From positions 248,001 to 312,000 of the forward strand of contig JAGMUV010000019.1 of NCBI GenBank assembly GCA_020744425.1: 64,000 nucleotides of DNA, read 5' to 3'. The stretch comes from Dactylonectria macrodidyma (Eukaryota; Ascomycota; Sordariomycetes; Hypocreales; Nectriaceae). The notes under the pieces were generated by a model, which was not told the origin of the DNA, did not search any database, and saw only the letters and a list, made by a program, of their open reading frames with translations. Position numbers and translations under genes: made by a program. Shown here one piece after another: positions 34,126-44,529 of the stretch (its first letter is position 1; each line of letters opens with the position of its first letter).

Positions 34126-36432
34126 TTACTCCAGAAACCATGGTGTGTCAGAATTTCTGATGTATGTGGTCATTCCTTCGAGTTTGTCCTTGCCTGTGTA
34201 GTACTCGGCTTGGATCTTTCCATTACCCAAGTACGAGAATCTGTTCTTATGCTTATACTCATAGTCGTAGTCTTCAAACCTGACATCTTTCATGGTCTTA
34301 AAATAGCTGGGAGACTAGAGAAATTTTTGTCAGGGTCGCCTAGGGTGACATGAAAAGGGATCATACCATTCCGCACCACAAATATGGAATCCCCGTGTCT
34401 GAGCCGTTGCGTCGATACCAGTTTCGGCACTTCGCCCCCCAAACAGAACCAACATGCCTGAGACGCGTCAGACAATCGCACTAGTGACATACGCACAGCA
34501 TCTTACCATTCATTGTTGTGCTCAACAAAATCGTCAACTGCACCTTGCTTTACTTCAATCGACTTAATGCCTTGGGATTGAATTTTCTGCATCATCGTGA
34601 CGAAGTAGTCCGCATTTGTTTCGATCTACATCGTCAGCTATGTGTCTTCGACCTTTCACATATATTGCTCACCGCAGGAATGATGGATCCGTTACCCCAG
34701 GGACCTCTTGGTCCTAGAAGAACAAAATAATTTGGGAAACCCTTCGCAGCAATGCCTAAGTAGGCGCTGAATAATGTTAGCTGCTGGATATATCACAGGC
34801 CATGATCACTTACGGCAAATCATCCTTCCAAGCATCCGACAGAAGAACACCATTTTTGCCACGAAGCTTGAAAAAGGGAACAAACGCAACATCGAATCCA
34901 GTCGCACAAATGATTATGTCGAAGCTATGATTGATCCCATCTGCCGTCTCTATGCCAGCGGGCGTAAACCGAGTGATAGTCTCCAAGTTGCGTGTAACGT
35001 TGGAAGCACCAAGAGCCTGGAGGAAGCCGGGTCCTGTAGAGAGATTAGTTCGAAAGTACAGAAGGTTCGCAGACATGACCAACCTGGAGTCAATCGGCGA
35101 CAGCCTGCAGGAAAGTGAGGAATAATCGTCTCCTTGAGACTTTTATCATCTCCAATTATCTTCTCCATGTGGGTCTTTACATAGGCAGAGACAGCGATTT
35201 GTTGAGGGCTGCCAAGACGCCAAGCTTCAACTTGGTCGCTAATAATCATCTCTGTCTTCTTGCGGAGTTCCAGCAAGACATCAGGGTTGCTCTCAAAGAA
35301 TTCAATGTCCGCCTTAGTGAAATCTTTCGCTTTGCTACCGCTAACTAAGTACCGGTTGACAATAGTGTCGCCTTCGGCAAGGGGGTCCGCCTCGATAGAC
35401 GGTAGGCTACCCAGGGGGGGTGAGATCCAAGTAGGAGAGCGAATGAAAACAGTCAAATGCTTTGAGACTGTGGTGAATGTTAGCTTATTCTCACCTCAGG
35501 ATGCTCTGTGGTAAATACCAGACTGGACTTGGGGGACAATTTGAATGCCGGAGCTCCCAGTCCCGATTACAGCAACACGCTTGCCGGAGTAGTCTACCGA
35601 TCGATCCCACGCCGCAGAGTGGATCATGGTTCCTTTGAAAGACTCTCGATTGGGAATCGTTGGCCCTGGATCTGTTAGTCATTGACCAAATGAAAGAGAG
35701 AAGTCCTGACCACACACATTTCCACTTGTTAAGAATTCCAGAGGAATTAATGAGGATATCGCACCAGTCGATGATTGGGCCGCTCGGGGTATCAATTTCA
35801 ACATTCCAAATTGCGTTTTCCTCGTCATAGGTAGCTGAAGTTACGGTCGATTGAAACTTGATGAATCGCTGTAGGTTGAACTCGTCGGCAAAATCTAATT
35901 TTGATATTAATCGAAAGGTCAAGTTCTATAGACGAGTCCACTCACCTTGGAAATATCTCAGAATTTCATCGGATCCAACGAAGTAGGATGACCACTTGGG
36001 GTTCTATATAATGTTGGTATAGTAATCAAACCCATAACCTTGTTACTTACCGGCCGGAATGTATATGTGTAAATATGGGCGGGGACTTGAGAGGATCAGA
36101 GTTAGCTAAATCTTGACTGGGGATGACAGATCCAAGCGAGCGTACTGTCACAAGCGCAGCCGGGGTAGACATCTTTTGAAACAATTAGTAATGTGACTAT
36201 AGTAAGATATGAGCCGCTTACTCTCAAGCCAGGTACCACCGATCTGGGAGTTCTTTTCATAAACTGTAAGATCGAAGTTCTTCATTCTCTTATCCATGCT
36301 GTAGGCCAGGTAAAGGCCCGAGGCACCTGCCCCAATGGAGATGACCTTGAGTTTGCTGCTTGTGGAATGCGCATGGTCCTGGACGCGATATTCCGTAGGA
36401 TGGACGTTGCCAAGCCCAGAGATAGAACCCAT
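34126..36432 (-). CDS. Type I Baeyer-Villiger monooxygenase
   Basis: FAD- and NADPH-dependent enzyme that inserts oxygen next to a ketone, turning cyclic ketones into lactones or linear ones into esters. Twelve exons (36432-36222, 36172-36146, 36085-36051, 36003-35946, 35894-35718, 35671-35519, 35467-35084, 35033-34814, 34766-34673, 34625-34507, 34457-34367, 34314-34126) join in phase to 585 residues. The FAD site is GAGASGLY, followed by [15 protein letters not shown]. The Baeyer-Villiger fingerprint [12 protein letters not shown] is present, then the NADPH site GTGSSG, and ATGFD near the C-terminal third. The end, [19 protein letters not shown], is typical of the fungal subgroup. It is divergent from the ADH across a 517-bp shared promoter. 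Confidence 0.93.
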
Positions 36433-36715
36433 GATTGCAATAGCCAATAGATATACCCAAGAGAAGAGTGAAGCTGAATTGAAAAGGTTGCTGTGGAAGA
36501 TGTGTATAACGACTCGAACGAGGATTGAGCAAGTAGAGAGGAAAATCTCACTATTAAAATTGCATCCACGAGTACTGCAGTGCACAACTGTTTCAATGCC
36601 ACATGTGTGTAAGGGTGTTTGGAGAGCCGTTCAGGCTCGGTTTCGTTAGTAAACTCGCCCACCCAAACAGGGCTTGCCTCGATTAACCCCACTGCGCCAG
36701 CACCGAGGAAGCCCA

Positions 36716-36825
36716 CTTCGGTTACCCTTCCACTTGAGCTGCCTCTCTTCGTGTTGGACCAACACAACCTGCAAAGCTACTGAAACCTCGGCTCGACCAC
36801 AATCTGGGGGTGGGGGCCGAGGCTC
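36716..36825. promoter_or_regulatory. Shared BVMO/ADH promoter with cluster-motif variants
   Basis: The 517 bp between the two start codons contain GAAGGGTAACCGAAG (minus strand, 36716-36730), TGTGGTCGAGCCGAGG (minus strand, 36786-36801, one extra base) and GGTGGGGGCCGAGG (plus strand, about 36810-36823). The last two form an inverted CCTCGG...CCGAGG pair, a layout that dimeric regulators often bind. Matches are weaker than at other cluster genes. Confidence 0.4.
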
Positions 36826-36949
36826 AGCACTTGCACTTGGGGGAATAGTTAAAGTCTCTATGTGTGGTAGTTCCCCTCTTAGCGCAACCCAGGTCTTTGA
36901 TTTACCCATGTTCAACAATTGACGCGATTTCAACCCTCATTCAATCGAC

Positions 36950-38405
36950 ATGTCTTCGATCCAAGCTCTGCCGTCAACTTGCAAGGCTGCCTGTGTCACA
37001 AATGCAGGACCAGATTTTCAAGTCGTGGTAGAAGAAGTTCAAGTTCCACTACCTGGTTAGTCTTTACGCTTCCCGATTGGGAATATCCATCAGGTGCTTA
37101 CACACACCAGCTGAGGGAGAGGTCTTGGTTCGGCTAAGCGTCACTGGGTTGTGCTTCTCAGATATCCACTACATGCTTGAGGTGAGTCTGCGTTCGTAAC
37201 ACTGTATGAATATGAAGAATAACGAGTGTGGCAGGATCTTCCAATGTAAGTAATCACTCTGGGATTACCAAACACGGAGTGACATGACGAGTAATCAGGC
37301 CAAAAATGACGGAATTCGGCATTCGATCCCCAGGCCACGAAGGTGTCGGCACTGTGGTCGCTAAGGGAAGTGGTGTTTCTACGCTCAGCATAGGCGATCG
37401 AGTAGGCATCAAACCTATTTGGTCTACGTGCTCAGTGTGCAGGCTATGCTGCGATAACCGGGAAATGTATTGTTCTGATGCATTACAAACTGGGATTCAC
37501 AAACCAGGCACATATCAACAGTACATACTCTCTTCTGCAAGCCACACTATCAAAATACCGACTAGTCTTGAAGATTGGGCTGCGGCCCCGCTCCTGTGCA
37601 GTGGTACAACAATCTACCGTGGAGTATGTAATGAACTACCTCTTGAAACATCAGTGTATTGACAGGATTACCAAAGCTTTCTGAATCTGGTGTCTCTGCA
37701 GGGCAGTGGATTGTCATATCCGGTGCTGGTGGAGGAGTAGGCCATCTCGGTTCGTAATCCACCTCCCCTTTCTACAACCCTAGAGACCTACCAACATTGC
37801 GATTAGGGATACAGTATGCTCGAGCTATGGGACTTTCTGTCATCGCAATCGATGGGGGGGAGGCCAAACGAGATCTGTGCATGAAACTTGGAGCCAACGA
37901 CTACGTTGACTTCACGAAAAACAACGACATTATCGCGGAGGTCCTGCGAATTACGGAGGGCGCAGGAGCTCAGGCTGTCTTCGTCACTGCTAGTAACGCA
38001 GCTGCGTACCGTGACTTACCCGGGATGCTTCGCATTGGCGGGGTCGTCATGTGTATTGGAATCCGTGAGTTTGGTGCTGTCTTTATGCCCAATCTTTTCT
38101 GATAAAGATTTATCTAGCTCCGCCTGGTACTGCCGATGCTGGAGGGGACCCTCTTGTCCTAATTGGCAAAAACCTCAAGCTTACAGGTGTACTGGTCGGT
38201 ACGCGAAACGATGTGGTGGATGCGTTGAACGTGGCCAAACAAGTAAGACTTCAATCCATCATGCAAGACTAGTCGACTTACCAAACACTCATAGGCCAAT
38301 ATTCGGCCCATTGTAGAGCACTTTAGATTGTCAGATATTGGAACCGCAGTAGCAAAACTTCGTAACGGGAATGTGAATGGGCGATGTGTGGTCAAATTTG
38401 ATTGA
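36950..38405 (+). CDS. Zinc-dependent alcohol dehydrogenase (MDR superfamily)
   Basis: Oxidises a primary or secondary alcohol with NAD. Eight exons (36950-37055, 37111-37181, an 11-nt micro-exon 37235-37245, 37299-37623, 37677-37749, 37807-38064, 38118-38242, 38295-38405) give 359 residues, as for the family. Catalytic zinc ligands are visible in TGLCFSDIHY and GHEGVGTVV. The structural-zinc loop has C-x2-C-x2-C-x7-C (CSVCRLCCDNREMYC). The Rossmann motif is ISGAGGGVGHLG. It resembles propanol-preferring ADHs. The 11-nt exon codes for DLPM and keeps the frame. In the cluster it could take the omega-hydroxy acid released from a lactone to the aldehyde. Confidence 0.9.
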
Positions 38406-38943
38406 AATTGGGGACAATGTCAATTTTAGGAAGGTTCATCTTCTCGTATATACAAGACTATATGGATTCAAGATATATTTCTAGATCGCCATGGATATAG
38501 TTCTTAAGCCTCGAATTAACTTCAAGGTGTTCGCTACCTTAACTGTACAGTGATATCGTTTGACATAAAGGCCAATTTTTGAAAGCCATTTTTTTCCATG
38601 CAGGGTGGAATTCTATTGGTTCCTGGAGCAGTAGAACGCGACTTGACCATGCATCCATCCTCTTCAAGAATATTCTACCTTGAACAGTTCGGATGTAGTG
38701 TCTATCGACAAGCTAATGGAGGCTTGAGATCAGGTAGTGGGCAGCCGCGGATGTGGGCAACCGATGCAACATTATGAGCCCACCACACATTTCAATGTCA
38801 CTCCTAGCCCTTTAGGCAAGCTAAGCCCCTCTAGCAGTATAATATATGGGAAAGCAGTGAGATTCAAAGAGATACTCAAACCCTGCATCTGAATGACTAT
38901 TCGCCTAGCAACAGCTCCCTGAACTTGAATATTCATTGACAAG
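38406..38943. other. Intergenic; promoter of the second aldehyde dehydrogenase
   Basis: No gene. Contains the paired cluster motif listed separately. Confidence 0.5.
38736..38766 (+). promoter_or_regulatory. Two tandem cluster motif copies, ALDH promoter
   Basis: AGTGGGCAGCCGCGG (38736-38750) and TGTGGGCAACCGATG (38752-38766) sit 16 bp apart start to start, ending 177 bp upstream of the ATG, in gene orientation. Confidence 0.6.
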
Positions 38944-40727
38944 ATGTCACTATTCAACCAAATCAAGCTTCCCAACGGTTCGATATACCATCAGCCACTA
39001 GGATTGTATGTGTTCATACTAAATCATACGTGAACGAACCGAAACATCAATTTTGACTCTTGTTCCCAGGTTTATCAACAATGAGATGCGACCAAGCATC
39101 AGTGGGAAAACTTTCCCGGTAGTAAGTCTACACTATGTTCCTTTTGCGTTTAAGCCACACAGATGGAAAGACATATATTGACTGGCAAAGTATAATCCTA
39201 CGTACGAGACCCTCTTCTCTTCCCCGCTCGTTCCTGACAGAATTAAGCTCTGAGGAAATTATCGCACATGTTTACGAGGCCGAGTCGGTGGATGTAGATG
39301 CAGCAGTGACAGCAGCCCGACTTGCTTTCCGGTCGGAGTGGCGCACTATCTCCCCAGAACGAAGAGCAAGGCTCCTTAGCAAGGTCGCGGACTTGATGGA
39401 AGAAAACCTGGAACTTCTGGCACACCTTGAGACACTCAATAATGGCAAGGCAATTCAACTTGCTCGTGGAGACGTGGCTCACTGCGTTTCTGTCTACAAA
39501 TATTACTCAGGCTGGGCAGATAAGGTCGAAGGCCGTGTTGTTGACATAGACAACCAACAGTTCAGCTATACGACAAAAGAACCGGTAGGTTGGCCCCACT
39601 TGTCGCTTTTCGCTTCATATTGTTCTTTAAATTGCTGAGTACTCATTGATGATCAGTTTGGTGTCTGTGGCCAAATTATTCCTTGGAATTCGCCATTGGT
39701 TTCGATGGCATGGAAGCTGGGCCCTGCCCTGGCCGCTGGCAACACTGTGGTTCTTAAGACAGCCGAACAGACCCCGTTGTCAGCCCTGGTGGTCGCTCGT
39801 TATTTTAACGATGCGGGGTTTCCTCCAGGCGTTCTGAACGTGATTGCCGGGCTTGGCCATGTAGCTGGAAAAGCGCTTGCAGAGCAAAAGGACGTCAACA
39901 AGATCGCATTTACAGGATCGACTGCAACTGGAAGAGCAATCATGGAAGCAGCGGCAAAGTCCAATCTCAAACCTATCACGCTTGAGCTAGGCGGCAAAGG
40001 TCCCAATATCGTATTTGATGACGCGAACTTCGAGGCAGCCTTGGAATGGACCAGCTTTGGAATCTTCTATAATTCTGGACAGGTCTGTGCCGCAGGGTCT
40101 AGGATCTATGTGCAGTCCAGGATCTACAAGAGATTCCTTCAGGCTCTTAAGGACAAAGCTGCTGCGATTGTCGTCGGTAACCCATTCAATCCCAACACGT
40201 TCCAAGGCCCACAGACGTCACAAGCTCAATTCGATAGAGTTATGGAGTAAGTTTAATTTGAATTCTCATGTTGTGACCTTTGCTGATTGTTTGTTGCTAG
40301 ATACATCAGGGATGGGATCAACGCTGGAGCCAAGATTGAGACAGGAGGGTCGCGATGGGGCCAGAAAGGCTACTTTGTTGAACCTACAATATTTTCTGGG
40401 GCTTCTCCCTCAATGAAGATAATGAACGAGGAGATATTTGGCCCCGTTGCTGTTATTTCTGAGTTTCATACTGAGGATGAGGCTATCGAGGCCGCGAACG
40501 CGACTGACCATGGTCTTGCTAGTGGCATCCACACTCAAAATCTCGACCGTGCCATCAGGGTTAGCCGTGCCCTCGAAGCCGGCACTGTGTGGATTAATCA
40601 ATACAATGCCATCCATCACCAGCTTCCATTTGGGGGAAAGAAACAGAGTGGCATTGGGAAAGAGTTGGGAGAGGCAGCGTTGGCAAGTTATACTACGATC
40701 AAGTCGGTGTCTATACGTCTGAACTGA
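38944..40727 (+). CDS. NAD(P)-dependent aldehyde dehydrogenase (cluster copy)
   Basis: Converts an aldehyde to an acid; in the cluster it is a good candidate for the last oxidation to a dicarboxylic or fatty acid. Five exons (38944-39005, 39070-39125, 39241-39584, 39657-40246, 40301-40727) give 492 residues. FINNEM, FGVCGQIIPWNSP, FTGSTATGR, LELGGKGPN (general base), NSGQVCAAGSRIYVQ (catalytic Cys), NEEIFGPV and PFGGKKQSGIGKELG are all present. The second intron was placed by the need to keep ten residues between KTF and EII. No targeting signal stands out. It follows the ADH in the same direction but has its own promoter with two motif copies. Confidence 0.92.
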
Positions 40728-40914
40728 ACGCCACGGGATTAATTCACCGCTGAAAGGAACAATGATATACGCCAACTACCTCAATTGACATATTTCAGTC
40801 CCTTGTACTAGTCAACAATTGAATCGGATTTCAAATAGTGTATTCTACAAAAGTCTTTGGCTCTGTAATACATCTATTGCATCTGTAGAGGAAGGGGGTC
40901 TGTTGATTCTAGTT

Positions 40915-41165
40915 GATGGAAATGATCATGTGTGATAAGCTCTTGACATTCTTCCTATCTAATGAGGGTCTTTGGGTCAGTCTTATAGACGAAGAAGATA
41001 TTGATGACCTCGGATGGCCTCGGACAGCCGAGACGGTCCGGATGCTTCGGGGTCTTTGGCTTTACCTAGCTATTGACCTGAATGAAGGAAAAACTAGGCC
41101 GGTGATGAGGCCGATGACGAAGCAGGTGGCGATGGAGGCCTATGATGATAGAGAGAAAGCTTGAC
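40915..41165 (+). mobile_element. Degraded LTR-like fragment, related to the copia relic at 32.3 kb
   Basis: The stretch 40954-41006 (TGAGGGTCTTTGGGTCAGTCT followed by AAGATATTGATG) resembles 32298-32351 (TGAGGGGTTTTGGGTCAATCT and GGATATTGATG). Both look like diverged pieces of one terminal repeat. The rest of 40728-41804 is empty of genes. Confidence 0.45.
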
Positions 41166-41804
41166 AGCCGCAATGGCCGTTGAAATCCGATATCCCGCTC
41201 TGTGATAGGGTCTCAGATGCCCGTAGAAACTCTCAGTGTCGGGCTCATTAAATGATTCCAAGGGCCCGAGTCGTAACATGCAAAAATAACAACTCAATTA
41301 GGATGGAGAACATATTCCTGATTCCTAATTCTAGCGGCGACTGCCACGTATAGACGGGACAACACTCCAGTGGTATACAGGCGTCACCCAGGAGGCGCAC
41401 TATGTACCGCGCCATAAAGAAAATGCAAATCCAATGTGGTCTCACCATGTCGGTATGTGTTTCACATCTGGGTTGGAAAAATATACTCCAAGGGCACGGA
41501 CCCTATAATGTAGGACACACGCTTGCTTTTCGCGTCTCCATGTCCGAAAATCCAGCAATCGCAACATCTGCGGCGACGGCCCCAGCCGCAACTGCGCATT
41601 GTTTCTTGTTAACTTAGGGGTCTTAAAGAGTTGATGCAGGAACTTCTCTTATCGCAGTTTCTTGACAATCCCCGGGTTCCGGTCTTATCTGTCGATTCTA
41701 ATTATTTGCTCGTGTCACCATTGATGAGAGTGTGTATATTGAGAAGTTTCGTTGTGCCAATTTATGAAGTCCAATAGTCCATGCGAAGAATCAGGACGCC
41801 AAAC

Positions 41805-43850
41805 CTATAGTTTAGCGCCTTTGGTCTTGCCTTTAAAGGCAGTTTTACCCGCTTCCTCGAGCACCCGTCGCAATATCTTGCCACTTGGGCTCTTAGGAAT
41901 TGACTCACACAGCTCGATTCCGCCTCTTAGCCACTTGTATTTCGCCTTGTGAGCACGAATGCTTTGGTGGATCTCAGCAACAAGATCGGCATCCGTCATG
42001 CTTGCCGTCGTCCTTTTGACCACGAAAGCCTTTGGGACCTCACCGTCTCGGTCGTTCTTAACTGCAACGACAGCAACGTCGGCAACAGCCGGGTTCCCGA
42101 GAATATGAGATTCAAGTTCAGCCGGCGCAACCTGCATTCCCTGCAACTTCTGTTAGCTACGATCCATAAATATTTCTTACTATTAAATGAATACCTTGAC
42201 TTTGATTAGATCTTTGATCCGGTCAACGATGAAAAGATGTTCATAGCCTTTGGGGCTAAGACGAAATTCACCCTTATCACCCGTTCGTAGCCACTTGTCG
42301 CCGAATGTTTCCTGAGTCGCCTTTTCGTTGTCTAGGTATCCTAAGGCAACACTAGGTGACCGTATCCATACTTCGCCTGCTTGGCCCCGTTCCGTATGTT
42401 CTTCCCCGTTTTCATCGACAATTTTACATTCGACGTCAGGGAGAAGCAGGCCAGAAGAACCCGGAAATGGGTCGAATCGCGGCAAAGAACTGACTACTGC
42501 GGAGGACTCTGTCAGGCCTATTATTCCAATCATTAGTACGACGTATTCTTCGCTCAGCTGGGACGAGACTCAGTTCTTACCATAGCCTTGTCTCAGAATT
42601 CCTCTCGGAAATAGTTTCCGCAAAGTAGTCGTTTCAGTTGCGCCAAAGGATGCAGCCCCGGTCATTAAGTTTGTTACACAAGATAGATCGTATTCACCGA
42701 GCTCACGATGTCGTCTTAGAAAATCGAGCAGGATGGGTGGGACCTTGACTGTTATTAACAATCTGCAATTTTTTGGGGGAGGAGAAAAGTACTAAAATAG
42801 AAAGCAAGAAGCGTGGGTACGAACCAGAAATAGAGTGTTGATGGAATATTTGGCGACCGCCCTACACATAGCGTGCAAATCGTACCTTGGTAGTATCACA
42901 ACTTCATCACCACGGAACAGGCACGCGTGGCAAATAACAACGAGCGCGTAAATGTGGCTTTGTGGTAAGAGTCCAAGCGCTACCTCAGTGGCCCCGGGTG
43001 TCCTCTGCATTCGTTCAAACACACCCAGCTGAAACACGTTGGCTATCACATTTCGATGAGAAATCATTACTCCTTTCTATCATTGTATTATTGGTCTGAA
43101 AAGTTCCCGGAAAGCTTATTGGCCTCACTCACCGGTAGTCCTGATGTTCCACTTGAGAAACAGATATATGCAAGTTGCCACTTGCCTTGGCCCGGAGACC
43201 ATGTCAAGGCATCCAATGGTGGTGATGCCTGGCCAAGTAGAACAAGGTCGCTAATTGTTCGAAGCTTAATCGTCTCTGAGACTACAGAGTGATCTTCACC
43301 GGCTATCTCCAACAAGAATATTCGGTCATCTGGTATCCCGGCGCCATGAGCCGCGTCAAGCGCGACTGGAAGCAGGGCGGCACAGGTGAAAAGAACGCGA
43401 GCCCGGGTCTTTTCAAGCTGATTAAGAAGCTCGGAGGTGACGTATGCAGCATTTGCCGGCGTTACAATTCCCGAGAGGCGGTGAGTTGCCCATGCTACTG
43501 TCATGGTATCAATCCGTTTTCCGGGTCAGTCAGGTCGAAGACTGGATAACTCGAGCAGTAATTTTACTCACTGAGTTATATGCAAATACAGCAACAACTT
43601 TGTCCCACTGACTACCTTGGTTGGGGTTCCATGAACAAATCTGAGCCATGGCGCTTGCTACAGCCTCGACCCGCTTATGCATCTCCGACACCGAGTACGA
43701 ACGACCGGACAACCCACACCGATAGAGGCTTCGGGAGTGAGCCGTAGGATGACGATCGAAGGAATCCTCAAGCAATACCTTGTGTATGGGTACATCGTCG
43801 GGGGGTGGGAAACGCAACTGCGGTATATCGGGGCTCGACTTGAAAGTCAT
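41805..43850 (-). CDS. Peroxisomal acyl-CoA synthetase (4-coumarate-CoA-ligase-like, ANL family)
   Basis: Activates a carboxylic acid with ATP to its CoA thioester. Six exons (43850-43572, 43513-43133, 43076-42825, 42743-42581, 42517-42195, 42140-41805) give 577 residues. The AMP-binding P-loop is FSSGTSGLPKGV, followed by QGYGLTESSAV, WLRTGDKGE, and the C-terminal KSPSGKILRR lysine. The protein ends in AKL, a peroxisomal PTS1. The first intron is a problem: conserved YNSIDTM is only recovered if it ends in CGG|ATT, so the expected AG acceptor is GG. A fallback pair (donor GTAAAA, acceptor GTAG) would keep the frame with about five residues lost. The gene is otherwise intact. Confidence 0.85.
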
Positions 43851-44529
43851 TGTGGCAAGGCCTGTCGAGTGGGGATCACGCCGGAGTGTGAGATGTCTGG
43901 TAAGCTCTGGGCAGCCAGTGATCTCATGGTCCTCATGACTTATATATTGCCATTTGCACCAATATCCGCCTGCTATTCTGTTGCAAGGAGCTAGGATATG
44001 ATTGGTTGGAGCAGTCCCGCAATAGGGCCTCCGCTCTAGAGATATTATTCAATTGCGCAGCTGAATGAATCCAAACGCAGATCGGTTGTACATTTCACCC
44101 GACAAATTGTTGACCATGCGCTACGCCCTGGTGGGCAGCCGAGAGGTGGGCAGCCGAGGCTGTGGCGAGGGGGAGAGCAAGGGATTCAACGCCGAACGCA
44201 GGGCGCCACTCTTGATTAGGGGCCACCAACGGATGACTAGCAGATCCTTGTTTACATAGAGAACAACCCCCGCGTTCTCAACATTCGGCCTACGATAGAC
44301 CGGGTTAGCGGAAGCGATGGCTGGGGTCAGCAGAGCCTAGAGCAAGCGGTGATCTTGCAAAACATTTCCATGCACAGATCTTCCTGATTGGCCTACTCTA
44401 GCATCCCCCGCGTAAACGGGATTTGAATTAGTTATACGCTCCAGAACCCTCCACCCCGCAAGGGTCATTTCCCCGCAATTGGGCTGCATCGATGTGCTCT
44501 GATAAAGACATGATCTCGCGGCTGAGTTG
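43851..44529. promoter_or_regulatory. Divergent promoter, acyl-CoA synthetase / C2H2 regulator
   Basis: GGTGGGCAGCCGAGA (44130-44144) is directly followed by GGTGGGCAGCCGAGG (44145-44159): two near-perfect adjacent copies of the cluster motif, 279 bp from the synthetase ATG and 370 bp from the regulator ATG. No gene lies in this interval. Confidence 0.65.
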
